Shown here piece after piece: positions 27,141 through 35,667 of a stretch of 64,000 nt of DNA (position 1 is its first letter; the number at the start of each line of letters is the position of its first letter). The stretch is from assembly GCF_051124815.1 (NCBI RefSeq), contig NZ_CP118485.1, forward strand, positions 1,488,001 to 1,552,000, given 5' to 3'. Origin of the DNA: Azospirillum sp051124815. Lineage in GTDB: Bacteria > Pseudomonadota > Alphaproteobacteria > Azospirillales > Azospirillaceae. The notes beneath the pieces are model-generated. The model was not told where the DNA came from. It did no database searches and saw only the letters and a list, made by a program, of their open reading frames with translations. The position numbers were made by a program, and so were the translations under genes.

Positions 27141-28928
27141 GTGACGAACAAGAGCGGCAAGCCCCTGCGCCTGGATGCGGCGACCGAACGGCTGGCGGCC
27201 CGGATGTGGCGCGAGTGGGTGCGCCCCTATCGCGGCAAGCTGTTGCTGTCCTTCCTGCTGATGGCGATCGTGGCGGCGACCACCGGCGCCTATCCGCTGC
27301 TGATCGACCGCTCCTATGCCATGTTCTCCGCCCAGGACCGCGGCATGCTGCTGGCGATCCCGCTGGCGATCATCGCGGTAACGGTCATCAAGGGCGTGTC
27401 GCTCTATTCCCAGACCGTGGTGACAAGCGACATCGTCCAGCGCGTCATCGCCGACGTCCGGCTGGCGATGTTCACGCATCTGCAGACCGCCGACATGGCG
27501 CAGCTGCACGCCACCCCGACCGGGGCGCTGACCTCCCGCTTCATCAACGACGTCGACCTGATCCGCAATGCGCTGACCCGCACGCTGACCGGTCTGGTGC
27601 GCGACATCCTGACTGTGATCGCGCTGGTCGGGTCGATGTTCTATCTGGACTGGCTGCTGTCGCTGATTGTCTTCATCATCTACCCCATCGCCGCCGTGCC
27701 CATCGTCCGCATCGGCAAGCGCCTGCGCCGCGTCTCCCGCGATACCCAGGCGCAGATGGGTGACATGACCTCGCTGCTGACCGAAAGCCTGTCGGGCGCG
27801 CGCATGGTCAAGACCTACAATCTGGAAGACTACGAGCGCGCCCGTGCCGGCCGCGCATTTCAGGAGAACTACCAGCTGACCATGAAGGCGGTGCGTGCGC
27901 GCTCGCGCATCGACCCGATGATGGAGGTGCTGGGCGGCGTCGCAGTCGCCGGCGTGATCGCATTCGCCGGCTACCGCATGACGCTGGGCGAGGGCTCGGT
28001 CGGCGCCTTTTCCGGCTTCGTCGGCGCGCTGCTGATGGCGGCCCAGCCGGTGCGCGCCATCGGCACGCTGAACGCCGCCCTGCAGGAGGGCATGGCCGCC
28101 GCCCAGCGCATCTTCGAACTGCTGGACCAGCAGCCGACCATCGTCGAACAGCCGGGCGCCAGGCCGCTGTCGGTTACCAAGGGCGCGGTCGCGCTGCGCG
28201 GTGTCCGCTTCTTCTATGAGACCGGAGCCGACACGCTGAAGGGCATCGACCTCGACGTGCCGGCCGGCAGCACGGTGGCGCTGGTCGGACGCAGCGGCGC
28301 CGGCAAGTCGACGGTCTTCAACCTGATCCCGCGCCTCTATGACGTGACGGGAGGCGAGGTGCTGATCGACGGCCAGGACGTGCGCGGCGCCACCCTCCGC
28401 AGCCTGCGCGGCGCGGTCTCCATCGTCAGCCAGGACACGGTTCTGTTCAACGACACGGTGCGGGCGAACATCTGCTTCGGCCGCCTCGACGCCGGGATGG
28501 ATGACGTGATCGCCGCCGCCAAGGCCGCCGCAGCGCATGACTTCATCTCGAAGCTGCCGGAGGGTTACGACACTGTGATCGGCGACCGCGGCGTCAAGCT
28601 GTCGGGCGGCGAACGCCAGCGTCTGGCGCTGGCCCGCGCCTTCCTGAAGGATGCACCGATCCTGCTGCTGGACGAGGCGACCAGCGCGCTCGACAGCGAG
28701 TCGGAGCGTCTGGTTCAGGCGGCGCTGGAACGGCTGACGGCGGGGCGCACCACCCTGGTGATCGCCCACCGTCTGGCGACCGTGCGCAATGCCGACCGCA
28801 TCGTGGTGATGGAAGGCGGCCGCATCATCGAGCAGGGCACCCACGAGGCGCTGCTCGCCGCCGACGGCGCCTATGCGCGGCTGTGCCGGCTGCAGTTCGG
28901 CGAGGATGAGGTGCGGGCGGGGGCGTGA
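27141..28928 (+). CDS. MsbA-like ABC exporter (fused permease and ATPase)
   Basis: The 595-residue half-transporter has six membrane helices in residues ~30-310. The nucleotide-binding domain shows Walker A GRSGAGKST, the Q-loop VSQDTVLF, signature LSGGERQ and Walker B ILLLDEATSALD. This is the type IV exporter fold of MsbA and related lipid or drug exporters. The start is a GTG at 27141 with a weak ribosome site. No lipid A genes are adjacent, so the substrate is open; lipid-A-core export or multidrug export are the usual alternatives. A G-rich repeat element follows its stop. Confidence 0.85.
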   Translation: MTNKSGKPLRLDAATERLAARMWREWVRPYRGKLLLSFLLMAIVAATTGAYPLLIDRSYAMFSAQDRGMLLAIPLAIIAVTVIKGVSLYSQTVVTSDIVQRVIADVRLAMFTHLQTADMAQLHATPTGALTSRFINDVDLIRNALTRTLTGLVRDILTVIALVGSMFYLDWLLSLIVFIIYPIAAVPIVRIGKRLRRVSRDTQAQMGDMTSLLTESLSGARMVKTYNLEDYERARAGRAFQENYQLTMKAVRARSRIDPMMEVLGGVAVAGVIAFAGYRMTLGEGSVGAFSGFVGALLMAAQPVRAIGTLNAALQEGMAAAQRIFELLDQQPTIVEQPGARPLSVTKGAVALRGVRFFYETGADTLKGIDLDVPAGSTVALVGRSGAGKSTVFNLIPRLYDVTGGEVLIDGQDVRGATLRSLRGAVSIVSQDTVLFNDTVRANICFGRLDAGMDDVIAAAKAAAAHDFISKLPEGYDTVIGDRGVKLSGGERQRLALARAFLKDAPILLLDEATSALDSESERLVQAALERLTAGRTTLVIAHRLATVRNADRIVVMEGGRIIEQGTHEALLAADGAYARLCRLQFGEDEVRAGA

Positions 28929-28943
28929 GGGGTCTGCGCTGAT

Positions 28944-29073
28944 TGCCCTCTCCCCATCCCTCCCCCGCCCTTGGCGGTGGAGGGGGTAGGGTGCTTGTCG
29001 GCGTAACTTGATCGCGAAGCGGCGGCAGTTCCCTCTCCCACCAAAGGTGGGGGAGGGTTAGGGAGGGGGCACC
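28944..29073. repeat. Composite G-rich palindromic repeat
   Basis: A left unit with CTCCCCATCCCTCCCCC and a matching GGAGGGGG half is joined by a ~45-base linker to a right unit, TTCCCTCTCCCACC..GGTGGGGGAGGG. The right unit ends in TTAGGGAGGGGGCA. The same arrangement, including similar linker, recurs at 58858-58981 and in part at 53228-53312. It lies between the convergent exporter and fbpC genes. Confidence 0.75.
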
Positions 29074-29092
29074 GGGCTCGACAACTCGCCCC

Positions 29093-30148
29093 TCACCCCG
29101 CCGGAAACACCATCACCCGCTCCGCCGCCATCGCGGCGGACAGCTCCTCGCCGGCGCGGACATCGACATGCCCCGGCAGGCGTGCGTGGATTTCCGACCC
29201 GCCCAGGTCCAGGCAAACCCGCGTCGCCGGCCCCAGGAAGCTGGAATGCCGCACCCGCACCGGAACGGCGTCGGGACGGGCGCCCAGCGGCACCAGTTCC
29301 AGATCCTCCACCCGGCAGGCGACCTCGACCTTGGTCCCGCCGGGTAGGCCGGGCGCCATCACCCGGCCGAGCGGCGTAACGATCTGCCCGTCGCGCACCG
29401 TCGCCTCGAAGCGGTTCACCTCGCCGAACAGGCGGGCGACGAAGCTGTTGGCCGGGCGCTGGTAGAGGTTCACCGGCGTGTCGGCCTGGACGACGTGTCC
29501 GGCCTCCATCACCACCACGCGGTTGCCCATCTCCATCGCCTCTTCCGGGTCGTGGGTGACGACGATGGTGGCGATGCCGCTGGCGCGGATGATCCGCACC
29601 ACCTCTTCCCGCACCGAGCGGCGGAGCTGTTCGTCCAGTGCCGAGAAGGGCTCGTCCAGCAGCAGGACCTTGGGATCGCGCGCCATGGCGCGGGCCAGCG
29701 CCACCCGCTGCTGCTGGCCGCCCGACAGGGTGTGCGGGTAAGCATCGGCATAGCGGGTCAGCGCCATGGTCTCCAGCAACTCCTCCACCCGGCGCCGGCG
29801 TTCGGCGCGCGGACGGTCGGTCTGGCCGAAGGCGATGTTGCCTGCCACCGTCAGGTGCGGGAACAGCGCGAAGTCCTGGAACATCATGCCGACCGGCCGC
29901 CTTTCCGGCGGCAGCGACCGGCCCGCGGTGGCGAGCGTCAGCCCCTCCACCGCGATCTCGCCCTTCTGGACCGACTCCAGTCCGCTGATCAGGCGCAGCA
30001 GGGTCGACTTACCGCAGCCGGACGGGCCGACGATGCACACCACCTCGCGCGGGGCGACCGACAGCGAGACATCGTCGACCGCGGTCAGTTGCCCGTAGCG
30101 GTGGGTGATGCCGGAGAGGATGACGGAAGGGGCGAGAGTGTCGGTCAT
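29093..30148 (-). CDS. fbpC: Ferric iron ABC transporter ATP-binding protein
   Basis: The 351-residue ATPase has Walker A GPSGCGKST, signature TLSGGQQQR and Walker B VLLLDEPFSALD. A C-terminal TOBE-type domain (KVEVACRVEDLELVPLGA) is as in FbpC/PotA-type importers. ATG 30148 starts one base after the fbpA stop, so both are co-transcribed and probably coupled. It should energise import of Fe3+ with FbpA and the remote FbpB permease at 21402-23075, the only compatible permease in the window. Confidence 0.9.
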   Translation of the reverse strand: MTDTLAPSVILSGITHRYGQLTAVDDVSLSVAPREVVCIVGPSGCGKSTLLRLISGLESVQKGEIAVEGLTLATAGRSLPPERRPVGMMFQDFALFPHLTVAGNIAFGQTDRPRAERRRRVEELLETMALTRYADAYPHTLSGGQQQRVALARAMARDPKVLLLDEPFSALDEQLRRSVREEVVRIIRASGIATIVVTHDPEEAMEMGNRVVVMEAGHVVQADTPVNLYQRPANSFVARLFGEVNRFEATVRDGQIVTPLGRVMAPGLPGGTKVEVACRVEDLELVPLGARPDAVPVRVRHSSFLGPATRVCLDLGGSEIHARLPGHVDVRAGEELSAAMAAERVMVFPAG

Positions 30149-30149
30149 C

Positions 30150-31172
30150 TTACTTCCAGCCGGCACGGTCCATGATGCGCAGCGCCTGCGGCGTGTGGGC
30201 GGCGAAGGAGGCGGCGTTCACCTCGGCCGCCTTGAAGCTGCCGAGCTTCACCAACTCCGGATGCGGCTGGACCGCCGGGTTGACCGGGTATTCCATGTTG
30301 CCGTCGGCGAACTGGCGCTGCGCCTCCGGGCTCAGCAGATATTCCAGCAGCTTGCGGGCGTTCTCCTGGTTCTTGGAGGTCTTCACCACGCCGGCGCCGC
30401 TGAGGTTCACATGGGTGCCGCGGTTGCCCTGGTTGGGGAAGATGACGCCGACCTTCGCCGCAACCTCGCGGTCCTCCTGCTTGGCGGAGGTGATCATCTT
30501 GCCGACATAATAGGTGTTTGCGATGGCGACGTCGCCCTCGCCCACCGCGACCGCGCGGATCTGGTCGGTGTCGCCGCCCTGCGGCGGACGGGCGAGGTTG
30601 GCGACGAGGCCCTTGACCCATTCCTCCGTCTTCTCCTCGCCCAGCGCTTCGATCATCGAGGCGGTCAGGGCGAGGCTGTAGGGATGGGTGCCGCTGCGGG
30701 TCAGGACGCGGTGCTTCCATTCCGGCTTGGCGAGATCCTCGTAATCCTTGATCTGCTCCGGCTTCACCCGGTCGCGGGCATAGACGATGATGCGGGCGCG
30801 GCTGGACAGGCCCCACCAGGCGCCATTGGGATCGCGCAGGTTGGCCGGAACCTTGATCGCCTCCAGTTCCGGTGAGGCGACCGGGGCGAGCAGCCCATCC
30901 TTGGCCGCCGCAGCCAGACGGCCGGCATCCACGGTGATGAACAGGTCGGCCGGGCTGCTGGCGCCCTCCGACTTCATGCGCTGAATCAGTTCATCATGGT
31001 TGCCTTCGATGATGTTGACCTTGATACCGGTCGACTTCGTGAAGGTTTCATAGATCGCGCGGTCGGTGTTGTAATGACGCGAGTTGTAGACATTGACTTC
31101 CTGCGCCTGGACCGAAAAGGCGGTCAAGGCACCGACGGCAAAAGCGACACCAGCGATCTTGTCGATGAACAT
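30150..31172 (-). CDS. fbpA: Ferric iron periplasmic binding protein
   Basis: The 340-residue class II binding protein has a signal peptide (VAFAVGALTAFSVQA-QE). Family motifs are EVNVYNSRHYNTDRAIYE and the double tyrosine of IANTYYVGKM, which binds Fe3+ in FbpA-type proteins. It delivers ferric iron to the permease. A direct repeat of TGCGAATGG, 21 bases apart, lies 16-45 bases upstream and could be an operator. fbpC follows one base downstream. Confidence 0.92.
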   Translation of the reverse strand: MFIDKIAGVAFAVGALTAFSVQAQEVNVYNSRHYNTDRAIYETFTKSTGIKVNIIEGNHDELIQRMKSEGASSPADLFITVDAGRLAAAAKDGLLAPVASPELEAIKVPANLRDPNGAWWGLSSRARIIVYARDRVKPEQIKDYEDLAKPEWKHRVLTRSGTHPYSLALTASMIEALGEEKTEEWVKGLVANLARPPQGGDTDQIRAVAVGEGDVAIANTYYVGKMITSAKQEDREVAAKVGVIFPNQGNRGTHVNLSGAGVVKTSKNQENARKLLEYLLSPEAQRQFADGNMEYPVNPAVQPHPELVKLGSFKAAEVNAASFAAHTPQALRIMDRAGWK

Positions 31173-31187
31173 CCATCACTCCCGGAC

Positions 31188-31217
31188 TGCGAATGGCTCT
31201 CAATTCCGTGCGAATGG
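31188..31217 (-). promoter_or_regulatory. Direct repeat upstream of fbpA, possible operator
   Basis: TGCGAATGG occurs at 31188-31196 and again at 31209-31217 (+ strand reading). The spacing of 21 bases is two helical turns. The placement near the fbpA start suggests a regulator site, but it does not match a Fur or Irr consensus that I can verify. Confidence 0.35.
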
Positions 31218-31269
31218 ATATCAGTTGCAGCTGGCGCTGTCGAGACAGGATTCACCCCAGGCAGAGGGA

Positions 31270-33420
31270 TCAGGCGATCGCCGGTGCGGCTTGAGAGCGC
31301 ACCATGTCGGCCAGCGCCTCGGGCGGCATCGGGCGGCCGAACAGATAGCCCTGCATCAGGTCGCAGCCGACCGAAACCAGGAAATCGCGCTGCTCCGCCG
31401 TCTCCACCCCCTCCGCCACCGTGGTGAGGCCCAGGCCATGCGCCATGCCGACCGCGGCGCGGACCAGCGCGTTGCTCTTGGGATTCTCCGGCACATCGAT
31501 GACGAAGGCGCGGTCGATTTTCAGCTTCGCCACCGGCAACTGCTGCACATAGCTGAGCGAGGAATAGCCGGAGCCGAAATCGTCGATGGCCGCCTGGATG
31601 CCCAGATCGGCCAGTTCGCCCAGCGTCCGCACCGCCACCTTCAGGTCGCGCACCGCCGCCTGCTCGGTGATCTCCAGCCCCAGATGGCTGCGCAGCGACG
31701 GATGCTCGCCCAGCAGTTCCTCAAGCCGCAGGGTCAGGTTGCCGCGCAGGAACTGCTGGCCGGAGATGTTGAGGAAGACGCGGTCGGGCAGCACGTCCTC
31801 CGCCTCCCAGACCGCCATCTGGGCGACCGCGGTGGACAGGACCCAGTCGGTGATCGGCACGATCAGGCCGCTTTCCTCGGCAACCGGGATGAACTCGCCG
31901 GGCGAGACCGGCCCCAGGGCATGATGCTCCCAGCGCAGGAGTGCTTCCGCCGACCGGACCCGGCCGGCCTTGTCGACGATGGGTTGGTAGACGAGGCGCA
32001 GCTCGTTGCGTTCGATGGCGTGGGTCAGATGCATGGTCAGCAGCATCCGCCGGGTCGCCGCCGCCGCCATTTCCGGCGTGTAGAAGCAGACCGCGTTGCC
32101 GCCGTTGTGCTGCACCGCCTGCAGGGCCAGCTTGGCCTTGGCGTTCAAATCCTCCAGCGTGCTGACGGTGTCGTCCTGCACCGCGGCGCCGACCGACAGC
32201 CGCAACCGCACCCAATGGCGGTCGGCGTAGATCGAGGCGGTCAGCCGGTCATGCAGCACGCCGGCCAGCGTGCGCGCATGATCGGCGTCGGTCACCCGTG
32301 ACAGCGCTGCAAATTCGTCGGCGGCGATGCGGCAGATGATGGTATTGGGCGGCAGCACCTCCGTCACCCGGCTGACCATCGCCTTGAGCGCAGCGTCGCC
32401 GACATGGAAGCCGAAGGCCTCGTTCACGTCGCTGAACTGGTCGACGTCGAGCGAGAACAGTGCGAACTGGCTTCCGCCCGATGCCGTCCCCGCCTCTTCG
32501 GCGCGGCTGCCGGCGAACAGCGCCTCGCATTCCTCAAGGAAGGCGGTGCGGGTCAGAACCCCGGTCAGGGGATCGTGCCGCGCGAGGTAGGAGGCGCGCT
32601 GTTCCGCCGCGAGGCGTTCGGAGATGTCGCGGATGATGCCGACGAAGGTCACATCCTCGCCCAGCCGCGCCTGCCCGACGCTGAGATGGATCGGGAACAC
32701 CGTGCCGTCCTTGCGCTGGCCCAGCGTTTCGCGGCCGATGCCGATGATCTTGGGCCGGTCGGTCCGCATGTAGGTGTCGACGTAGCGGCCGTGGTCGCGC
32801 GAGAAGGGCGGCGGCATCAGGATCGACATGTTCCGCCCGACCAGCTCACCGTCTTCATAGCCGAACAGGCGGCAGCAGGCGCGATTGATGGAGCGGATGA
32901 TGCCGCTGCGGTCGGAGACGATGATGCCGTCCACCGCCGCATCCAGCAGGGTGGCGATAAAGGAATCCCGGCAAGTCACGAACTGCGCGATGCGGTCGGG
33001 GTCGCCGGTCATGTGGAAGGTGCCGAGATAGCCGACCGTCGCCCCGGCGGCATCGCGATGGGCGATCACGCTGCCGCTGAGGATCGAGCGGCGGCCGTCG
33101 CAGCCGACCGTCGGGCAATCGACCGGCGCGGACGTCTGCACCGGCGATCCGCCCAGCGCCGCGACGGCAGCGGCCAGCGCCGCGGTCACGGGATGGTCGA
33201 TGCCGGCCAGTTCGCGGCCGATCAGGTCAGCCGGCGAACGGTCCAGAACCGCTGCGAAATGCGGATCGGCGTGGCGGCACTTGCCGTCGCGGTCCAGATA
33301 GACCAGCGCCATCCCGCCGTCGTCCAGCAGGCTTGCGGCCAAGGAGGCCAGAAAGGCGGGATCACGCGGCATCGCGGCGGCGTGATCGCCGCTGGAACCG
33401 CTGCTTTCGGAACCGTTCAT
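31270..33420 (-). CDS. PAS-GGDEF-EAL protein, probable c-di-GMP phosphodiesterase
   Basis: The 716-residue protein has two PAS-like sensor domains (residues ~30-260; the second contains AAVDGIIVSDRSGIIRSINRA). A GGDEF domain (~275-440) and a C-terminal EAL domain (~455-705) follow. The signature of the first enzymatic domain is AADEF rather than GGDEF, so cyclase activity should be lost. The EAL domain looks intact: SAEALLRWEHHALG, EITEQ, DDFGSGYSSLSYV and KIDRAFV. It therefore probably degrades c-di-GMP, with the GGDEF relic as a possible GTP-sensing regulatory domain. There are no membrane helices. ATG 33420 was chosen for MNGSESSGSSG and a GGCGGA ribosome site; the upstream frame lacks coding character. 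Confidence 0.92.
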   Translation of the reverse strand: MNGSESSGSSGDHAAAMPRDPAFLASLAASLLDDGGMALVYLDRDGKCRHADPHFAAVLDRSPADLIGRELAGIDHPVTAALAAAVAALGGSPVQTSAPVDCPTVGCDGRRSILSGSVIAHRDAAGATVGYLGTFHMTGDPDRIAQFVTCRDSFIATLLDAAVDGIIVSDRSGIIRSINRACCRLFGYEDGELVGRNMSILMPPPFSRDHGRYVDTYMRTDRPKIIGIGRETLGQRKDGTVFPIHLSVGQARLGEDVTFVGIIRDISERLAAEQRASYLARHDPLTGVLTRTAFLEECEALFAGSRAEEAGTASGGSQFALFSLDVDQFSDVNEAFGFHVGDAALKAMVSRVTEVLPPNTIICRIAADEFAALSRVTDADHARTLAGVLHDRLTASIYADRHWVRLRLSVGAAVQDDTVSTLEDLNAKAKLALQAVQHNGGNAVCFYTPEMAAAATRRMLLTMHLTHAIERNELRLVYQPIVDKAGRVRSAEALLRWEHHALGPVSPGEFIPVAEESGLIVPITDWVLSTAVAQMAVWEAEDVLPDRVFLNISGQQFLRGNLTLRLEELLGEHPSLRSHLGLEITEQAAVRDLKVAVRTLGELADLGIQAAIDDFGSGYSSLSYVQQLPVAKLKIDRAFVIDVPENPKSNALVRAAVGMAHGLGLTTVAEGVETAEQRDFLVSVGCDLMQGYLFGRPMPPEALADMVRSQAAPAIA

Positions 33421-33995
33421 CTGATCCGCCGGTTGTAGGTTCACGAAACGATCCGCTTTTCTCTGTCCTGCCGCAATAGCCGGCCTGATGATGCACCGAC
33501 GGACGCCCGGCGGCTGAATCGGATACCCGACAGAGGTATTATGACCCTGTCTGGTTTGATTTCCAACGCCAAGCAATCCCGCAAATGCCAAACATTTGCG
33601 CAATCCGTTGCCCGTGATGCATTCGCACTCTAACGGTTAGAGTCCGATGCACGATTGACATGGTTCAATGCGCGGCACGGTTCAGGGAATAAACGGCCGC
33701 GCCCGGCAGCACCACCACAGCTTTTGCGCGTGTGGTCTGCGACATTTCAGTGGCATCTGCCGCGGTGGACTGGACCTGCGGCGGTATCGGCCCCAGGATT
33801 CTCTCCACACATTCCCCGCACGGGAAGCAATTCGCCTCACAGCCCGCGATGGAGGAATAAACCGGACGTCCCAGGCGTTAGTCCGACAATGGCCGCAGCC
33901 ACAGGCGTGAACCTCCAGCGTCACGCACGGTGCTGCCGTCGCTTCGGGTCCGCCAACGGTCCGCAGTTCAAGAAAACGATTGGGAGCATACAGAC
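33421..33995. other. Gene-free interval, 575 bases
   Basis: No gene is supported here. The main features are a perfect dyad at 33627-33643 and a TTGACA at 33655-33660 without a convincing -10 partner. It is the divergent promoter region of the c-di-GMP gene and a small hypothetical gene. Confidence 0.5.
33627..33643. promoter_or_regulatory. Perfect 8-base dyad, operator-like
   Basis: ACTCTAAC and GTTAGAGT flank a single central base. The length and symmetry fit a dimeric regulator site. It lies 207 bases upstream of the c-di-GMP gene start. Confidence 0.4.
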
Positions 33996-34244
33996 ATGAC
34001 CAACGCATTCAGCCAGATCAGCCACGCCGACGGCCGTGCATACTACCAGGGCACCCCGCTGTCCCTGGCCGATGCGCAGATCATGCTCAACGACGACATC
34101 CTGCGCCGGGCCGTGCGCGTCGGCGCCTATCTGCGAGTGGACGATTCCGGCCGGCTCGTCCTGGTGAACGGCCCTGCCCTGCGGCGCTCGGTCAACCGGC
34201 CGGTTCCGCCCACCTTCAACTCCCGCGGGGGCCGGCAAGAATAA
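33996..34244 (+). CDS. Hypothetical protein, 82 aa
   Basis: The protein is unrecognised, soluble and without a signal peptide. It contains DGRAYYQGTPLSLADAQIMLNDDILRRA and an Arg-rich end. ATG 33996 has GGAG 9 bases upstream, and codon use is G/C-biased from here on, which supports coding. Its 3' end overlaps the convergent ynfA gene by 29 bases. Confidence 0.6.
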   Translation: MTNAFSQISHADGRAYYQGTPLSLADAQIMLNDDILRRAVRVGAYLRVDDSGRLVLVNGPALRRSVNRPVPPTFNSRGGRQE

Positions 34245-34557
34245 GCGCCGCCCCGGCCAGACAGACCAGTGCGCCGGCCGCGTCCCAGCGGTCCGGCCGC
34301 GCGCCCTCGACCAGCCAGAGCCACAGCAGCGACGCCGCGATGTAGACCCCGCCATAAGCGGCATAGGCGCGTCCGGCAAAGTCTGCATCGGCCCGCGTCA
34401 GCAGCCACGCGAACAGGCACAGGCTCGCCAATCCCGGCAACGTCCACCAAGCGCTCCGGCCCAGCCTTATCCAGGCCCAGAAGGCGAAGCAGCCGGCGAT
34501 CTCCGCCAACGCGGCCGCACCATAGACGGCCAGCTTCGCCCCCAGCGCCCGCGCCAT
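34216..34557 (-). CDS. ynfA: UPF0060 membrane protein YnfA
   Basis: The 113-residue protein has four membrane helices and the family blocks ALAEIAGCFAFWAWIRLG, AYAAYGGVYIAASLLWLWLVEG and RPDRWDAAGALVCLAGAALI. YnfA proteins share the small-multidrug-resistance fold and may export drugs. ATG 34557 has GGAGG 4 bases upstream. It overlaps the neighbouring convergent gene tail to tail. Confidence 0.93.
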   Translation of the reverse strand: MARALGAKLAVYGAAALAEIAGCFAFWAWIRLGRSAWWTLPGLASLCLFAWLLTRADADFAGRAYAAYGGVYIAASLLWLWLVEGARPDRWDAAGALVCLAGAALILAGPRGS

Positions 34558-34744
34558 CCCGCCTCCGTTTCTTCCCCGTCATCGACCGGGCTGATGCTGC
34601 CGGTGGCCGACCGCTGCGTCAATGCGTTGCGCGCCGGTGAATGGCGCCACAGCTCGTTTCAATTTGCAGCCGCTATATTACAGAGCATTCATGGACTTCA
34701 TCGGGGGTGCGGCATAGATTTGCTGGGAACGGAGACATACGGCG

Positions 34745-34960
34745 ATGTTCATAGACGCGACCAATCCCATGCGGGACGCCTTTGAAACGATCCAGGCCAC
34801 CGACGTGATCTCGGATGCGAAGAAGCACGTCCTGTTTCAGGGATTGGAGGCGTTGCGCCGCCAGCATTGCCCGGAGCCGGCCCAGGCAGTCCGATGCTGC
34901 GAGGAGTGCCTGACCCGGCACCGCTGCCTGCCGGCGGTTATCGACCTGCTCGGTTCCTGA
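34745..34960 (+). CDS. Small Cys-rich hypothetical protein, 71 aa
   Basis: The protein is unrecognised. It is helical at the start, with a cysteine cluster CCEECLTRHRC at residues 50-60 that could bind metal. GGAGA lies 8-12 bases upstream of the ATG. A second hypothetical gene follows about 35 bases downstream in another frame and could be co-transcribed. Confidence 0.55.
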   Translation: MFIDATNPMRDAFETIQATDVISDAKKHVLFQGLEALRRQHCPEPAQAVRCCEECLTRHRCLPAVIDLLGS

Positions 34961-34995
34961 CCATCAGCCCCGACGATCGGATTGGACGCGGCAGA

Positions 34996-35322
34996 GTGAG
35001 GCTTACGCTCGACGACGAAGCGACGCTGTGTTCCGTCGAAATCCTGGCGGAAGCGGTCGAGATGGCCTTCGTTCCCGGCATTCTCGAACTGCGCACCCTG
35101 CGCGATTCCCTGAATGAGGCCCTGCGCACCCGCTCTCCGGCGGCGGTGAGGCTGGCCTACAGCGCCTTCAGCCGGGTCGACCGTGAATTCCGCGACAAGA
35201 TCGCCCACCATGCCCTGCAGCTGGCGGCACTGCGCCGGCACAGCGCGGGTCCGATGCGCGTCGGCGGCGGCACCCCGCCGCGCGGGGCCGGCCGCGGCAT
35301 CGACGAACCGCGCCGGGCCTGA
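34996..35322 (+). CDS. Hypothetical protein, 108 aa
   Basis: The protein is unrecognised, soluble and helical (ILELRTLRDSLNEALRTRSP, VDREFRDKIAHHALQLAALRR). The frame is open back to 34867, but that part overlaps the previous gene, so GTG 34996 (MRLTLDDEATL after initiation) is the inferred start. Codon bias supports coding. Strand order suggests a transcript with the 71-residue gene. Confidence 0.55.
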   Translation: MRLTLDDEATLCSVEILAEAVEMAFVPGILELRTLRDSLNEALRTRSPAAVRLAYSAFSRVDREFRDKIAHHALQLAALRRHSAGPMRVGGGTPPRGAGRGIDEPRRA

Positions 35323-35405
35323 TCCGCGCCTCTTCACGCGGGGCTGGCTTGTCTTTCGTGTACTATTTGTAATGGACCCTTTTCCCTTTTGTCCTGTTGT
35401 TCCTG

Positions 35406-35411
35406 TATAAT
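35406..35411 (+). promoter_or_regulatory. Promoter -10 element for the csbD-like gene
   Basis: A perfect TATAAT lies 22 bases upstream of the start codon in a T-rich stretch that is unusual for this DNA. No convincing -35 box is visible at standard spacing. Confidence 0.5.
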
Positions 35412-35433
35412 CAACACGCAAGAGGTTGCCACC

Positions 35434-35613
35434 ATGGACAAGGACCGGATCGAGGGCGCCGCCCGCTCCATCAAGGGCTCGATCAAGGAAGCGGCCGGCA
35501 AGCTGACCGGCGATACCAAGACCGAGGCCGAGGGCCGCGCCGAGAAGGCCGCCGGCAAGGTTCAGAACAGCATCGGCGGCGCCAAGGATGCCGCACGCGA
35601 CGCGCTGAAGTAA
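35434..35613 (+). CDS. CsbD family stress-response protein
   Basis: The 59-residue hydrophilic protein begins MDKDRIEGAARSIKGSIKEA and repeats the CsbD pattern of Gly-Lys-x-x-Gly-x-x-Lys (AAGKLTGDTKTEAEGRAEKA). CsbD-like proteins are abundant general-stress proteins of unknown mechanism. AAGAGG lies 8 bases before the ATG. A strong hairpin follows at 35668-35702. Confidence 0.92.
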   Translation: MDKDRIEGAARSIKGSIKEAAGKLTGDTKTEAEGRAEKAAGKVQNSIGGAKDAARDALK

Positions 35614-35667
35614 CCCCGGCGCCCGCAGAGGGTGCTGCGATTGTATGAGATAGTATGAGTGTCCGAC

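Noticed and set aside
28944..29073. CRISPR-like repetition
   Set aside because: The units are palindromic and not regularly spaced, there are no distinct spacers, and no cas gene is near.
33655..33660. TTGACA as -35 box
   Set aside because: No acceptable -10 box lies 16-18 bases downstream.
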